Part shown: in pieces, positions 1-9,489 of the stretch
Layout: every line of letters begins with the position of its first letter
Position numbering within the stretch: the first letter of the stretch is position 1
Made by a program: the position numbers and the translations under genes
Notes under the pieces: generated by a model
The model's database searches: none
The model's input: only the letters and a program-made list of their open reading frames with translations
What the model was told of the DNA's origin: nothing
Assembly (NCBI GenBank): GCA_013122435.1
Contig: WYDT01000007.1
Span: 248,001-312,000 of the forward strand
Direction: 5' to 3'
Origin: Chloroflexi bacterium AL-N1
Lineage (GTDB): Bacteria; Chloroflexota; Chloroflexia; Chloroflexales; Roseiflexaceae
DNA: 64,000 bases

Positions 1-36
1 GTCAAGGATATGATGCATTATAGTATTAATTGCCTC

Positions 37-64
37 TTGATTTGTTTATTATAAAAGATATACT
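37..64 (+). promoter_or_regulatory. Candidate sigma-70 promoter upstream of mscL
   Basis: TTGATT at 37-42 and TATACT at 59-64 are separated by 16 bases and lie about 100 bases before the mscL start. This is a motif match only; no start site is known. Confidence 0.4.
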
Positions 65-168
65 TGAAGTGTTTGTTTTGATAGGATAAATGTAGGGCCT
101 GTAGGTATCTTTTGCCGTAAACAGTTGTGTTTATGGCTTTTTTGTCCACTTTAACTAGGAGGCTTAAT

Positions 169-585
169 ATGCTCAAAGGATTTCGTGATTTTGTGCTGCG
201 TGGTAATGTCATTGATCTGGCTGTTGCTGTCGTTATTGGTGCAGCTTTCGGTAGTGTAGTGACGGCCATTGTAGAAGGGCTGATTACGCCACTGATTGCC
301 CTGATTACCTCTGGTGGTTCGGCAGATGTATCAGCACTCAATGTCGGTGGGTTTGGGTTTGGTGATATTTTGAATGCCATTATCAACTTTATTATCGTGG
401 CAGCCGTGGTGTACTTCTTTGTCGTTCAACCAGTGAATCGTTTGATGGAACGATTCAAACCATCTCCACCTGAACCACAACCCACTAAAACATGTCCTGA
501 GTGCCTCAGCCAAATTCCTGAAGCGGCACGCCGCTGTGCTTCCTGCACTACTATTCTGGAAGACACACCCGCTGATGCGGTGTAA
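169..585 (+). CDS. mscL: Large-conductance mechanosensitive channel MscL with C-terminal zinc ribbon
   Basis: Predicted stretch-activated membrane pore that releases solutes on hypo-osmotic shock. The start (MLKGFRDFVLRGNV) is the canonical MscL N-terminus. The ATG at 169 has an AGGAGG at 157-162, so the longer in-frame opening at 127 is unlikely. The 138-residue product has TM1 at about 13-40 with the small-residue pore face, a loop, and TM2 at about 66-87. The tail carries four cysteines, C109-x2-C112 and C123-x2-C126, which form a zinc-ribbon-like pair in place of the usual charged cytoplasmic helix. The family call is secure; zinc binding is inferred from the Cys spacing. Confidence 0.95.
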   Translation: MLKGFRDFVLRGNVIDLAVAVVIGAAFGSVVTAIVEGLITPLIALITSGGSADVSALNVGGFGFGDILNAIINFIIVAAVVYFFVVQPVNRLMERFKPSPPEPQPTKTCPECLSQIPEAARRCASCTTILEDTPADAV

Positions 586-661
586 ACCTGGCCATAATAC
601 AGAGTCGTGTTATGTGCCTCTGATCTTATACAAACGAATGACTCCTCTCTTCTTACATAAT

Positions 662-1003
662 CTACAGGTAACGCACAAACTGATTGTCTTTATCGACGAG
701 GAGCATGTTAGGGGTAATTGGCTGATCGGCGAGTTCAAAACCCATAATAATAATCTCTTCACCTGCTTTAATATGGTGTGCAGCGGCCCCGTTCATGCAA
801 ATGACACCGGAGCCAGCCTCACCAACAATAATATAGGTTTCCAGCCTTGCTCCCGATGTATTGCTCACCACAAGCACCTTCTCGCCGGGAAGAAAGCCTG
901 CTAGTTCAATAAGGTTGCTATCAATGGTAATGCTCCCGATATAGTCGAGATTTGCCTCAGTCACTGTAGCTTTATGAATTTTTGATCGAAGTAGCCAGCG
1001 CAT
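662..1003 (-). CDS. panD: Aspartate 1-decarboxylase (pyruvoyl-dependent)
   Basis: Makes beta-alanine from L-aspartate for pantothenate and coenzyme A synthesis. The 113-residue product has the family start (MRWLLRSKIHKATVTEA) and the self-cleavage site YIGSITID. Cleavage between G23 and S24 would turn S24 into the pyruvoyl cofactor. The length fits the family (about 115-140 residues). It is divergent from the downstream DNA ligase gene and converges on mscL. No other pantothenate gene is next to it. Confidence 0.96.
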   Translation of the reverse strand: MRWLLRSKIHKATVTEANLDYIGSITIDSNLIELAGFLPGEKVLVVSNTSGARLETYIIVGEAGSGVICMNGAAAHHIKAGEEIIIMGFELADQPITPNMLLVDKDNQFVRYL

Positions 1004-1270
1004 AATGTGTGTCCTATCTGCTATGCTTTATTACGTCACGTTGATAAATGTGGTGATCTTGGGGATGAGTGTCTCCACAAAATACAAACGTTATCCAATA
1101 TCATGTGTATTACAAACCATGATAACGCAATGAGCGCACATGTTGGCAGCAGCAATGCTACAAAATGTAGTGCAGCAACCTGAGCAACGATCTCTGCGAA
1201 AACGATCCGCACAATACCATAGTTTTTGGTATCATGATCACGGTATTGATCTCTATAACGGAATAGCATT

Positions 1271-2893
1271 GTGCAAAATTTTGCGAATCTGTACACCACA
1301 CTTGATGCAACAAACAAGACGAATGAGAAGGTGCAAGCACTCACACAGTATTTTGACAATACGGCTCCAGCCGATGCCGCGTGGGCGCTCTATTTTCTCA
1401 TTGGACGCCGCCCACGGCAAGCTGTACCGATGCCTCGTTTGCGCGCTTGGGCAGTGGAAGCAGCGCAGATTCCCGACTGGCTCTTTGGGGAGTCGTACGA
1501 TGCAGTGGGCGATTTTGCTGAAACAGTAGCATTACTGCTACCTGAGCAATCTGACGTACAGACTGATCGACCATCACAACCACTGCATGACTGGATTGAA
1601 CAACGGTTGCTTCCATTACGTAATATGGACGAGCATGATCAACGTGATGTGCTCATTCAGGCATGGGATATGTTGGATAGCCAACAACGCTTTGTATGGA
1701 ATAAATTGATCACCGGAGCCTTTCGTGTAGGGGTCTCACAACGCCTTGTGACGCGTGCGCTTGCCAATGCCAGTGGCATTGATGCAGCCGTTATCGCGCA
1801 TCGGCTTATGGGCAACTGGGAACCCACGCCAACCTTCTATACTCAGTTATTTGCTGAAGACACACAGGATGCCGATATAAGCCGACCGTATCCGTTCTTT
1901 CTGGCGTATGCGCTGGAAGATGCTCCGGATACGCTGGGTCATGTGCATGAGTGGCAGGCAGAGTGGAAGTGGGATGGCATCCGTGCCCAGTTGATCCGTC
2001 GTGATGGTGAGACGTTTCTCTGGTCTCGTGGTGAAGAATTGGTCACGGATCGATACCCTGAACTGCTTGAGGTTGGATCGGATCTTCCTGATGGCACGGT
2101 TGTTGATGGTGAAATACTACCCTGGAAGGATGGGCGAGTATTGCCGTTTGCCCAACTTCAGCGACGTATTGGGCGTAAAACGGTGAGTAAAAAACTCTTA
2201 ACCGAGATACCTGTGATATTATTGGCCTACGATTTGCTCGAATGGCAAGGAGGCGATGTGCGGGAGCACCCACTGCACTGGCGACGACAACAACTTGAGT
2301 ACCTAGGGGCATCACTTTCCGATGTTAGCGCTACAATCCAACTATCGCCTACTGTTACGGCTGAATCCTGGGAACAATTGGCCCAAATACGTGAGCAGAG
2401 TCGTGCTGTGTATGCGGAGGGGCTGATGCTCAAGCGTTGTACATCCTCGTATCGAGTGGGGCGACAACGTGGCGATTGGTGGAAGTGGAAGGTTGCACCC
2501 TACACCGTTGATGCAGTGTTAATTTATGCACAACGGGGCTCAGGGAAACGGGCCAGCCTGTACACTGATTACACATTTGCGGTCTGGGATGGTGATCGTT
2601 TGGTGCCGTTTGCCAAAGCGTATTCTGGTCTGACCGATGCTGAGATTCGTAAAGTGGATGCGTTCGTACGGCGAAACACGCGTGAAAAGTTTGGGCCAGT
2701 GCGGACTGTCACACCAGAGCTAGTCTTTGAATTGGCGTTTGAGGGCATCCAGCGCTCGAGTCGCCATAAGTCGGGTATTGCTGTGCGGTTTCCCCGAATT
2801 CTGCGTTGGCGTACCGATAAACCAATTACCGAGGCTGATACACTTGCAACTATTCAGGCCCTGCTGCCATCTGACGAGCCATCAGCTATGTAA
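1271..2893 (+). CDS. ATP-dependent DNA ligase
   Basis: Seals nicked DNA through ligase-adenylate and DNA-adenylate intermediates. The 540-residue product has an N-terminal alpha-helical DNA-binding domain (about 1-200), a nucleotidyltransferase domain with motif I E-W-K233-W-D-G (K233 is the adenylated lysine), and an OB-fold with a motif V-like WWKWK segment. It resembles the bacterial ATP-dependent ligases of the LigB/LigC class, which normally supplement the essential NAD-dependent LigA. The start is the GTG at 1271. The helicase and nuclease that sometimes accompany such ligases are not next to it. The ATP-grasp-like gene follows 15 bases later and is probably co-transcribed. Confidence 0.93.
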   Translation: MQNFANLYTTLDATNKTNEKVQALTQYFDNTAPADAAWALYFLIGRRPRQAVPMPRLRAWAVEAAQIPDWLFGESYDAVGDFAETVALLLPEQSDVQTDRPSQPLHDWIEQRLLPLRNMDEHDQRDVLIQAWDMLDSQQRFVWNKLITGAFRVGVSQRLVTRALANASGIDAAVIAHRLMGNWEPTPTFYTQLFAEDTQDADISRPYPFFLAYALEDAPDTLGHVHEWQAEWKWDGIRAQLIRRDGETFLWSRGEELVTDRYPELLEVGSDLPDGTVVDGEILPWKDGRVLPFAQLQRRIGRKTVSKKLLTEIPVILLAYDLLEWQGGDVREHPLHWRRQQLEYLGASLSDVSATIQLSPTVTAESWEQLAQIREQSRAVYAEGLMLKRCTSSYRVGRQRGDWWKWKVAPYTVDAVLIYAQRGSGKRASLYTDYTFAVWDGDRLVPFAKAYSGLTDAEIRKVDAFVRRNTREKFGPVRTVTPELVFELAFEGIQRSSRHKSGIAVRFPRILRWRTDKPITEADTLATIQALLPSDEPSAM

Positions 2894-2908
2894 AAGGTAC
2901 CGAATGTT

Positions 2909-3697
2909 ATGAAAGATCGTCTATGTATCGTTGGATTAGATGAAGCTGCATACCAGGAAATTCGAGCCCAGGTAAATATGCCAGTAGTTGCCTATGAAAC
3001 TATTCCGCCTATGATTGTTCATGAAGGACAGTTGCTGGTAGCGTCGCGTACACGTATCGGTATGTTACCTGTTTCAAAAGTGGTGTTTCATGGGATCTTT
3101 GAAGATGATCTGAATTGTATCACTGCACTAGCACTCTGGGGCGGACCCTGTTTGCCAAACGCTCATGGAATGATGGACTGTCGCCTGAAGTTTCCGTGTT
3201 TGGTTCGTGCACTCCAATACACACAATTTGGTGATCCACTACGAGGATATGTTATGGCTGGTGTGCCATTCGCAGCAGAAGGTGAACATGTTGCAAAATG
3301 GGGGAACTGGCATTGTGGCCAGAATAAAGCACGTTTTGCCGGCATATGGGAAAGTGGCCATGATGTGACGATAGAGCCCTTTCTCCATGGACAGTCCGTG
3401 CGAGTTGTGCTGATCGGTGATCAATACTGGCAAATTAAGTTAGAAGGTACTGATTGGCTTAAGTCCATCCACGACGTGCAGGCTGCATTCATGCCTGTAG
3501 ATGCGGAACTACTTGCCGATACCCAGCGTATTGGCCAGGCACTACGATTAGAAACAATTGCGAACGATTATATTGTGACTGCACATGGTTCAAAACATTT
3601 GCTTGAAGTTAATCATATTCCAAATGTAACCCGGTTTCCTGAGATATGGCATGCCTATAAGGAGTATGTTATTCAATGGGTTGCTGGAGAATGCTGA
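2909..3697 (+). CDS. ATP-grasp-like protein of unknown function
   Basis: I do not recognise a named family. The 262-residue product has an N-terminal region like the pre-ATP-grasp fold (RLCIVGLDEAAY). Its C-terminus ends in a metal-binding ATP-grasp signature, LLEVNHIPN, preceded by a strand with D (NDYIVTAHGSK). The central stretch has short strands consistent with a lid and nucleotide-binding region (TIEPFLHGQSVRVVLIGD). A carbon-nitrogen or carbon-oxygen ligase reaction is an inference from the fold. It sits between the DNA ligase and a small membrane protein gene (9-base gap), on one strand, and is not linked to the RiPP loci. Confidence 0.6.
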   Translation: MKDRLCIVGLDEAAYQEIRAQVNMPVVAYETIPPMIVHEGQLLVASRTRIGMLPVSKVVFHGIFEDDLNCITALALWGGPCLPNAHGMMDCRLKFPCLVRALQYTQFGDPLRGYVMAGVPFAAEGEHVAKWGNWHCGQNKARFAGIWESGHDVTIEPFLHGQSVRVVLIGDQYWQIKLEGTDWLKSIHDVQAAFMPVDAELLADTQRIGQALRLETIANDYIVTAHGSKHLLEVNHIPNVTRFPEIWHAYKEYVIQWVAGEC

Positions 3698-3706
3698 GAT
3701 GATAGA

Positions 3707-4141
3707 ATGATACCCCCTCAACCAACACAACCACCAAGCGTTTGGCATCAAGTTCGTGTCACTTCGCTTCGTTGGCTTATTAGCACCCTGGCCATTTTTG
3801 TTGCTGTTTTTCTTGTACCCGGCATCGATTTTGTTGGCCCTGGTTGGCAGATCGGGCTCGTTGCCTTGCTTTTTGGCCTGATCAACGCGGTGTTGCGCCC
3901 ACTTTTGCTTTTGCTCACCTGTCCGTTGGTCTTACTGACACTGGGATTGTTTGGCCTTATTATCAATGCAACGTTATTGATACTCACCTCTGTAATAGCC
4001 GAGAGTCTAGGTGTACGCTTTACTGTAGATAATTTCTGGTCGGCTATTGGGGGTGGTTTAGTCATCTCCGCAGTTACCCTGGTCTTAAGTTTGCTTGCTG
4101 GAGAGACCCCCGTGCGGGTGGTCGTGCAACGCGAGGAGTGA
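3707..4141 (+). CDS. Phage holin family 4-like (PF04020-type) membrane protein
   Basis: A 144-residue integral membrane protein with about four hydrophobic segments (near residues 20-40, 48-65, 67-92 and 108-132). The pattern PGIDF..., FGLINAVLRPLL and LTLGLFGLIINATLL is that of the Phage_holin_4_2 family, widespread chromosomal membrane proteins named for a weak similarity to mycobacteriophage holins. The cellular role is not established. No phage genes are nearby, so a prophage origin is unlikely. Confidence 0.8.
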   Translation: MIPPQPTQPPSVWHQVRVTSLRWLISTLAIFVAVFLVPGIDFVGPGWQIGLVALLFGLINAVLRPLLLLLTCPLVLLTLGLFGLIINATLLILTSVIAESLGVRFTVDNFWSAIGGGLVISAVTLVLSLLAGETPVRVVVQREE

Positions 4142-4258
4142 TGCGTTTGACATCTCATCTTCTCATCTATGGTTGTATGCGTGTGTATGGCACGTTGATA
4201 TATATTGGCATTTGTGTGACGTATATCATCACAGACAACTATTCCTCTAGGAAGGTGG

Positions 4259-4855
4259 GTGCTACGACCAATGCAACAAGATACATACGGTATCCAGATA
4301 TCGACGTTCGTTATTCGGCCTGTACTGCATCATTTTATTTTGTGGATCGTGTTGGCACCAATTTTCTTTTTAGAAGCACACGCACTCCATATGCTCACCC
4401 AGACTATGGCATTACAGAATACAAATCGTACAAGAGAGATAATTGCGGAAGTCGTCGATTCTCGGATGCGCGCAAGTGGCCCGCAAATTCGCTATCAATT
4501 CTCTTTACCCGATGATACGACCAGGTACACACCTATTGGGTCCTCGGGATTGAGTAAGACGTGGATTCCAGTTACGCAGGAGGTCTGGCAAGAGACCCAA
4601 CAACGTAATGGTACGGTTCCTGTCGTGTATCTGGCAGACAATCCACATGTGAGTCAGCCAGTTGGTCGTGTGGGGTATCCCGTGGTGGATAGCTTACTCC
4701 ATTGGGCTGTTTTCCTGGTGTTCGATCTGGTCTGGCTTACCGAGATGTTTATCATCATTCGCAACTTTTTACGTTCACAAGCTGCTGTAGAACGCCGGAT
4801 GGTACAACGTTTTCGATTTTGGGAAGTGCGGCGTCGCCATACTATGTTGGTGTAG
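4259..4855 (+). CDS. DUF3592-like membrane protein
   Basis: A 198-residue protein with an N-terminal hydrophobic segment (about 22-45), an extracytoplasmic beta-rich middle, and a second membrane segment (about 150-172). The middle part (IAEVVDSRMR... IRYQFSLPDD ... VPVVYLADNPHVSQPV) resembles the DUF3592 layout, in which a strand pair is followed by a V-x-Y-x-x-x-N-P motif. The function is unknown. The start could be the GTG at 4259, 3 bases after AGGAAGG at 4249-4255, or the ATG at 4271; neither spacing is ideal. The gene stands alone between two unrelated genes. Confidence 0.6.
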   Translation: MLRPMQQDTYGIQISTFVIRPVLHHFILWIVLAPIFFLEAHALHMLTQTMALQNTNRTREIIAEVVDSRMRASGPQIRYQFSLPDDTTRYTPIGSSGLSKTWIPVTQEVWQETQQRNGTVPVVYLADNPHVSQPVGRVGYPVVDSLLHWAVFLVFDLVWLTEMFIIIRNFLRSQAAVERRMVQRFRFWEVRRRHTMLV

Positions 4856-5033
4856 ATCAGAAGTGTTGTTTCTGTTGTTGTAACATTCTCGATCAACATA
4901 GCGTCGGATGGTGTGCCAATATTCGTTACAAGGTAGTATTGATACACCGTCCTTTCGGTTCTATGGACGTGCAAACATATGGCTTTGTGGTATACTGCTT
5001 TTCACATGATTAAACTATAAGGCTCTACCTACT

Positions 5034-5597
5034 ATGGCGCAATCCAATCACAAATCACCTGTCGTGAGAAAACTAACTCCCCTCACTTTATCACAACGGA
5101 TCTGGCGTTACTCGACCACCCAATGGCAACGTGTGTGGGCTATTAATATGACGCAAATAAACGAACTGTTGTATGTTGGTGGGGCATTTCGTGCCCGGCA
5201 ATGGCCCATTATGTATGCTGCAGGGGTGCGTGCCGTGTTGAGTCTACAGGGCGAACGTGAAGATACATTTACTGGCACGCCGCCAACCCGCACATTACGC
5301 TTGATCGTTCAGGATTTTTATGCGCCAAGTATTGACCAACTGCAACAGGCAGTGATATTTCTGCAAGATGCTCATGCTGCACAATTACCGACGTTAGTGC
5401 ATTGCCGTGCCGGAGTAGGTCGTGCGCCTCTGACGGCGAGTGCCTACCTGGTTGCTCAGGGGATGTCTGCTGTTGATGCACTGACATATATCCAAAACAT
5501 GCGCCCTATTGTGGGCTTAAATGCACGGCAATTAGAGCGGCTGGCGGAGTGGGAACAGTTCGTGGCCGCGCGTAAGTTAACCCCTCACGCAACATAA
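5034..5597 (+). CDS. Dual-specificity protein phosphatase family protein
   Basis: Cysteine-dependent phosphatase, probably acting on phosphotyrosine or phosphoserine/threonine. The 187-residue product carries the P-loop HCRAGVGR, with nucleophile C124 and phosphate-binding R130. D94 in VQDFYAP is the candidate general acid. The strand LLYVGGAF before the domain is typical of DSP-type enzymes. The substrate is unknown and there is no partner kinase nearby. The first 35 residues are basic and probably not part of the fold. Confidence 0.88.
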   Translation: MAQSNHKSPVVRKLTPLTLSQRIWRYSTTQWQRVWAINMTQINELLYVGGAFRARQWPIMYAAGVRAVLSLQGEREDTFTGTPPTRTLRLIVQDFYAPSIDQLQQAVIFLQDAHAAQLPTLVHCRAGVGRAPLTASAYLVAQGMSAVDALTYIQNMRPIVGLNARQLERLAEWEQFVAARKLTPHAT

Positions 5598-5883
5598 CAA
5601 AACATATTGTCTGTACGTGGACGAAGTATGCTTTGATGATTCTGTGATGTATTTGTCATGGACATTCCTCGTTTTTTCTGCTATATTGTCAATGCCTCAA
5701 ATCGATGTAATAAGCTAAACATCAACATATCTTGTGGATGGGGATGGTGATAAGAACGCACTTATCACTATACACAACTAAGTTCCTATTCAGCTCAAAA
5801 CCCTTCCTCATTACCTGCCCGTATGATACATGGTGTATCTAGTTCGAGTGTAGACTCCGCTGGTCTACCTCAAGGAGGTGCAT

Positions 5884-8283
5884 ATGTCTACTGTAAAGCG
5901 TCAGATCGTACGCATTGCAGGTGCCATTTTTGTGCTCTTTGTTGCGGCGATTGTCGTTGTCGGGACATATGTTACATGGGGCGTTCAGCAGCAGAGTGCA
6001 GAAGCATACCTCCCTTTGATTACCAATGGCGGCCCTGCTGCTGGTGAGCAACGACCACAACCCCAGGAATACGCCGTTGTCTTTGTCTCGCGGCAAATCC
6101 TGCCGGGGGGGAGTATCTATTGGGATGAACCCAACGACATGCCTGGAGTGGGCCCACACAGTCGCTTTCGGGTAGCAGCCCCCGGTCAGTTGCTGGTCCG
6201 CGAGGTTGATGGACGTGTACGAATACTGGTCGATGGTGCTCAACCTACCTCCAAATCGCTTAATCTTATTGATGTCAATGCGCCTGATGTATCCTATGAT
6301 GGCCAAACAATTGTCTTTGCTGGTTTAGCGCGAGGCGATCATGCGGTTGGAGACATTAATCCCGGCGCGTGGCGTATTTATGCGATTAATGTTGATGGAT
6401 CAAATCTCCGCCAGATTACCGCATCTGATTTGAACCTGACACGCGAACAATTACGCAATCACTTCTCAAAAGTGCCCGGCAGCGACTATTATGAGTTTGC
6501 TGATCGTTTCTTTGAAGATGGCTACGACGATACCGATCCTATTTGGCTTCCTGATGGACGTATTGCGTTTGCGTCGACACGCTGGCCGGGTATTGGGCAC
6601 TACAGCGGTGTTCGCACGACAAATCTTTATGTTGTGGGGAACGACGGCAACAACATGCGACGGATTACTGCCGAACGCAATGGTGCTGAACGCCCCCTGG
6701 TTGATCCATTGACCGGAAAGATTGTGTATGCCCGTTGGTGGCGGAATCATCGCTTCCCAGTTAACAGTCTGGAGACTATCCGTGATCCTGATGGTGGATA
6801 TGTACAAAAAGATGGTGTAACAACTGATCGGGACAATCACGTTGGTGGGCCCTCGATGTTTCGTAATGCCTGGCAAGCAACCAGTATCAATCCTGATGGT
6901 ACTGAGGTTGCCATGTGGACCGGCCATATGCGTGATGAAGAAGCAACACATGTCTATGGAGGGGCTTTTACGCCAGATGGCGCGTTGATTGCCAATTTCT
7001 TTCCCATGTTTAACATGACAGAAGCTGCCGGGTTTGGTGGTTTACGTCGTTATGAGCGTGGCCCTGGTATGTACACCCCATTGATTGGCATTACCTCGCT
7101 CACACTGAACTATATTCAATCAGGTGAACCAACCTCCTTTGGTATTTTTGAGGGGGCTTATGCTGTTGATCCTGATGTTTTGCCTGATGGACGCCTGATC
7201 TTCTCGTGGACACCGGACATTTATCAGGATTATGGCCTCTACATAGCCAATGGCGACGGCACTAATCGCATGAAGTTGTATGATAACCCTGGGACGACGG
7301 AATTGCGCGCTCGTGTCATTCGCCCACGATCTGTGCCACCGATTATTCGTGATACGGTTACTCAGGTGCCGAGTCTGTTGCCGCCAAAGGCTGAGGGACC
7401 CTATGACACAGATGGTACGTTTGTCTTCGATGCCTTGAATGTTTATGCGAACGCTCCTGTGGATACCGATATGGTCAATGCCCCACCAATTGGGTCAGCC
7501 GATACGATGCGTTTCTACATCGACCATCAACGGTCTGCTCCTGGTTCATTTCCCCGTCTGGATTGGCCGATCTTTCTTGGTGAGCTGCCAGTCAATCGTG
7601 ATGGTTCAGTGCGTGACCCGCAGGCCCCGGCAAATGTGCCATTGTTTGAGCAGATGCGCTCTGCTGATGGGACAGTGCCGCTGACTGGTCTGCCCTATGG
7701 TGATGGCGCAACCCATGTAGCCGGTATGAACTTTGGACGCCCAGGGACACAGGTGCGTTGTATGGGGTGCCACGCCGGTCATTCAATGATGGAAGTGCCT
7801 GATGATGTTGAAGTGGCCAAGTGGACCAATGTGGCGCCGAGCGCAGAGATTACCGTTTCCTCTGCGCGCGATCCGCAGTATACTGGTGGTGTGGTTGATC
7901 GTCGCGTGATGAAAGGCGAGATCTGGCGGTATTGGACGAGTGAGCCCGGACAGTCAGCCAATGGGCAGTGGGTACGTCTGACGTTTCCTGTGCCTATCAA
8001 TGTACGGACGGTACGTTTGTACAATCCGCGTACTGGTGATGAAGCAGAGTCCAGTTTGCAGGTCCACGATACGACAGTCATTCTGTATGGTGATGCGGAT
8101 GCAACCAACGAACTCGCACGTCAGTCGAGTGGTGCGGTATTGCTGAGTGGTACAGACCTGCATTTTAACGATGTTTCGGGTGTGCGAACGGTGTATGTAC
8201 AGATTGATCGGATAACCGGAACGTTCTATGGGGCAGAACTCGCGAGTCTGGCAGAGATTGAAGTTATCGCTAGTGGTGAGTAG
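5884..8283 (+). CDS. Membrane-anchored beta-propeller protein with one CxxCH haem motif (hydrazine synthase alpha-like)
   Basis: A 799-residue exported protein. The start is the ATG at 5884, because AGGAGGT sits at 5873-5879; the GTG two codons earlier overlaps that site. One N-terminal membrane segment (about 10-33) is followed by TolB/WD40-like propeller repeats (INVDGSNLRQIT, NPDGTEVAMWTGH, LPDGRLIFSWTP). Next comes a middle domain of the type seen in hydrazine synthase alpha subunits. C626-M-G-C629-H630 is a covalent c-type haem site. The last 150 residues look like a discoidin (F5/8 type C) domain (VRTVRLYNPRTGDEAESSLQVHD in part). The reaction is unknown. Similarity to the hydrazine synthase alpha middle domain does not imply anammox, as no partner subunits are present. 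Confidence 0.8.
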   Translation: MSTVKRQIVRIAGAIFVLFVAAIVVVGTYVTWGVQQQSAEAYLPLITNGGPAAGEQRPQPQEYAVVFVSRQILPGGSIYWDEPNDMPGVGPHSRFRVAAPGQLLVREVDGRVRILVDGAQPTSKSLNLIDVNAPDVSYDGQTIVFAGLARGDHAVGDINPGAWRIYAINVDGSNLRQITASDLNLTREQLRNHFSKVPGSDYYEFADRFFEDGYDDTDPIWLPDGRIAFASTRWPGIGHYSGVRTTNLYVVGNDGNNMRRITAERNGAERPLVDPLTGKIVYARWWRNHRFPVNSLETIRDPDGGYVQKDGVTTDRDNHVGGPSMFRNAWQATSINPDGTEVAMWTGHMRDEEATHVYGGAFTPDGALIANFFPMFNMTEAAGFGGLRRYERGPGMYTPLIGITSLTLNYIQSGEPTSFGIFEGAYAVDPDVLPDGRLIFSWTPDIYQDYGLYIANGDGTNRMKLYDNPGTTELRARVIRPRSVPPIIRDTVTQVPSLLPPKAEGPYDTDGTFVFDALNVYANAPVDTDMVNAPPIGSADTMRFYIDHQRSAPGSFPRLDWPIFLGELPVNRDGSVRDPQAPANVPLFEQMRSADGTVPLTGLPYGDGATHVAGMNFGRPGTQVRCMGCHAGHSMMEVPDDVEVAKWTNVAPSAEITVSSARDPQYTGGVVDRRVMKGEIWRYWTSEPGQSANGQWVRLTFPVPINVRTVRLYNPRTGDEAESSLQVHDTTVILYGDADATNELARQSSGAVLLSGTDLHFNDVSGVRTVYVQIDRITGTFYGAELASLAEIEVIASGE

Positions 8284-8326
8284 AGTTGTTATGTAAACAG
8301 GAACATTTTATAACAACAGGTGATCT

Positions 8327-9439
8327 ATGTCAGCGTTTCGTAAAGCTGCTTTGTCTGATGTGGCCTATACATTGCCAGGTCACTATTACACCTCCATAGA
8401 GATCTATCGTGAGGAAATGTCTCGGTTTTTTGCTTGTGACTGGGTTTGTGTTGGGCGGATTGAACAACTTGCTCATCCTGGCGATTACATGTTGGTGAAC
8501 TGGGCCAACGAAAACCTGATCCTGACATGTGATCGTGACAATCGTATCCACGCTCTTTTTAATGTGTGTCGACATCGTGGCACACGATTGTGCACTGAAG
8601 CACAGGGGCAGTTTTCTGAAAGCATTCAATGCCCCTATCATGCGTGGACATACGGTTTGGATGGACGATTGCTGAACGCCCGTAATATGTATGAAGTTGA
8701 TGGTTTTGATCATGCCGACTATCCTTTGCGTACAGCGGCAATCGCAGAGTGGGAAGGGTTCCTTTTTATCAATCTGGCCAGCGAACCAGTGCTATTTGAA
8801 GTAGCCTTTGCTCCCCTTATCAATAAATTTACGGCATGGCACATACCAGATCTGCGGGTTGGTCAGCGTATTGAGTATGATGTACGAGCCAACTGGAAAA
8901 TGATCGTGCAAAACTATTCCGAATGCTATCATTGCCCGCTCATCCATCCCGCGCTGGCACAGATTTCGCATTGGCAGAGTGGCCGCAATGATCTCAGCGA
9001 AGGTCCGTTTCTGGGGGGATATATGCTCCTCAACGAAGATGAACGCAGTATGACCACTACTGGCCAAACGTCGCGTCCTGCTCTGGTTACTGGTGAAAAC
9101 GTGCATCGAGTCTACTATTACGCAATCTTTCCGACCATGCTCTTAAGCCTTCACCCTGACTATGTGATGGTGCATACGCTCTGGCCAGATGGACCAGCTC
9201 GCACACGTGTTGTCTGTGAATGGTTGTTTGCAGCCGATGAAATGGCTAAATCTCATTTTGATCCCAGTGATGCTGTCGAGTTCTGGGATATGACGAATCG
9301 TCAGGACTGGCACGTGTGTGAATTGTCGCAGGAAGGCGTTTCGTCACGAGCTTACACACCAGGGCCATATGCCCAACAGGAAGGGTTGTTATACGCCTTT
9401 GATCAGGAATATCTACGGAGAATGGGGTACCAGAAATAA
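8327..9439 (+). CDS. Rieske non-haem iron oxygenase, alpha subunit
   Basis: A 370-residue ring-hydroxylating-type oxygenase. The Rieske cluster ligands are C81-x-H83 and C102-x2-H105 (CRHRGTRLC, CPYHAWTYG). The mononuclear iron site includes H202 and H207 in NYSECYHCPLIHP, with the third, acidic ligand expected near the C-terminus. The NYxECYHC form is typical of the choline/carnitine/glycine-betaine monooxygenase branch, so a quaternary amine is one possible substrate; this is inference. No reductase or beta subunit is next to it. It lies 43 bases after the haem-protein gene on the same strand. Confidence 0.9.
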   Translation: MSAFRKAALSDVAYTLPGHYYTSIEIYREEMSRFFACDWVCVGRIEQLAHPGDYMLVNWANENLILTCDRDNRIHALFNVCRHRGTRLCTEAQGQFSESIQCPYHAWTYGLDGRLLNARNMYEVDGFDHADYPLRTAAIAEWEGFLFINLASEPVLFEVAFAPLINKFTAWHIPDLRVGQRIEYDVRANWKMIVQNYSECYHCPLIHPALAQISHWQSGRNDLSEGPFLGGYMLLNEDERSMTTTGQTSRPALVTGENVHRVYYYAIFPTMLLSLHPDYVMVHTLWPDGPARTRVVCEWLFAADEMAKSHFDPSDAVEFWDMTNRQDWHVCELSQEGVSSRAYTPGPYAQQEGLLYAFDQEYLRRMGYQK

Positions 9440-9489
9440 TGCGAGTCTTTTAGACTTTCCATTTTAGTTCTCATGTGCAGTATTTCTTG

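Noticed and set aside
3707..4141. Holin-like gene as a sign of a prophage
   Set aside because: This membrane family is common on chromosomes and no other phage gene is nearby.
5884..8283. Hydrazine synthase and anammox metabolism
   Set aside because: Only a domain-level resemblance; other subunits and partner haem proteins are missing.
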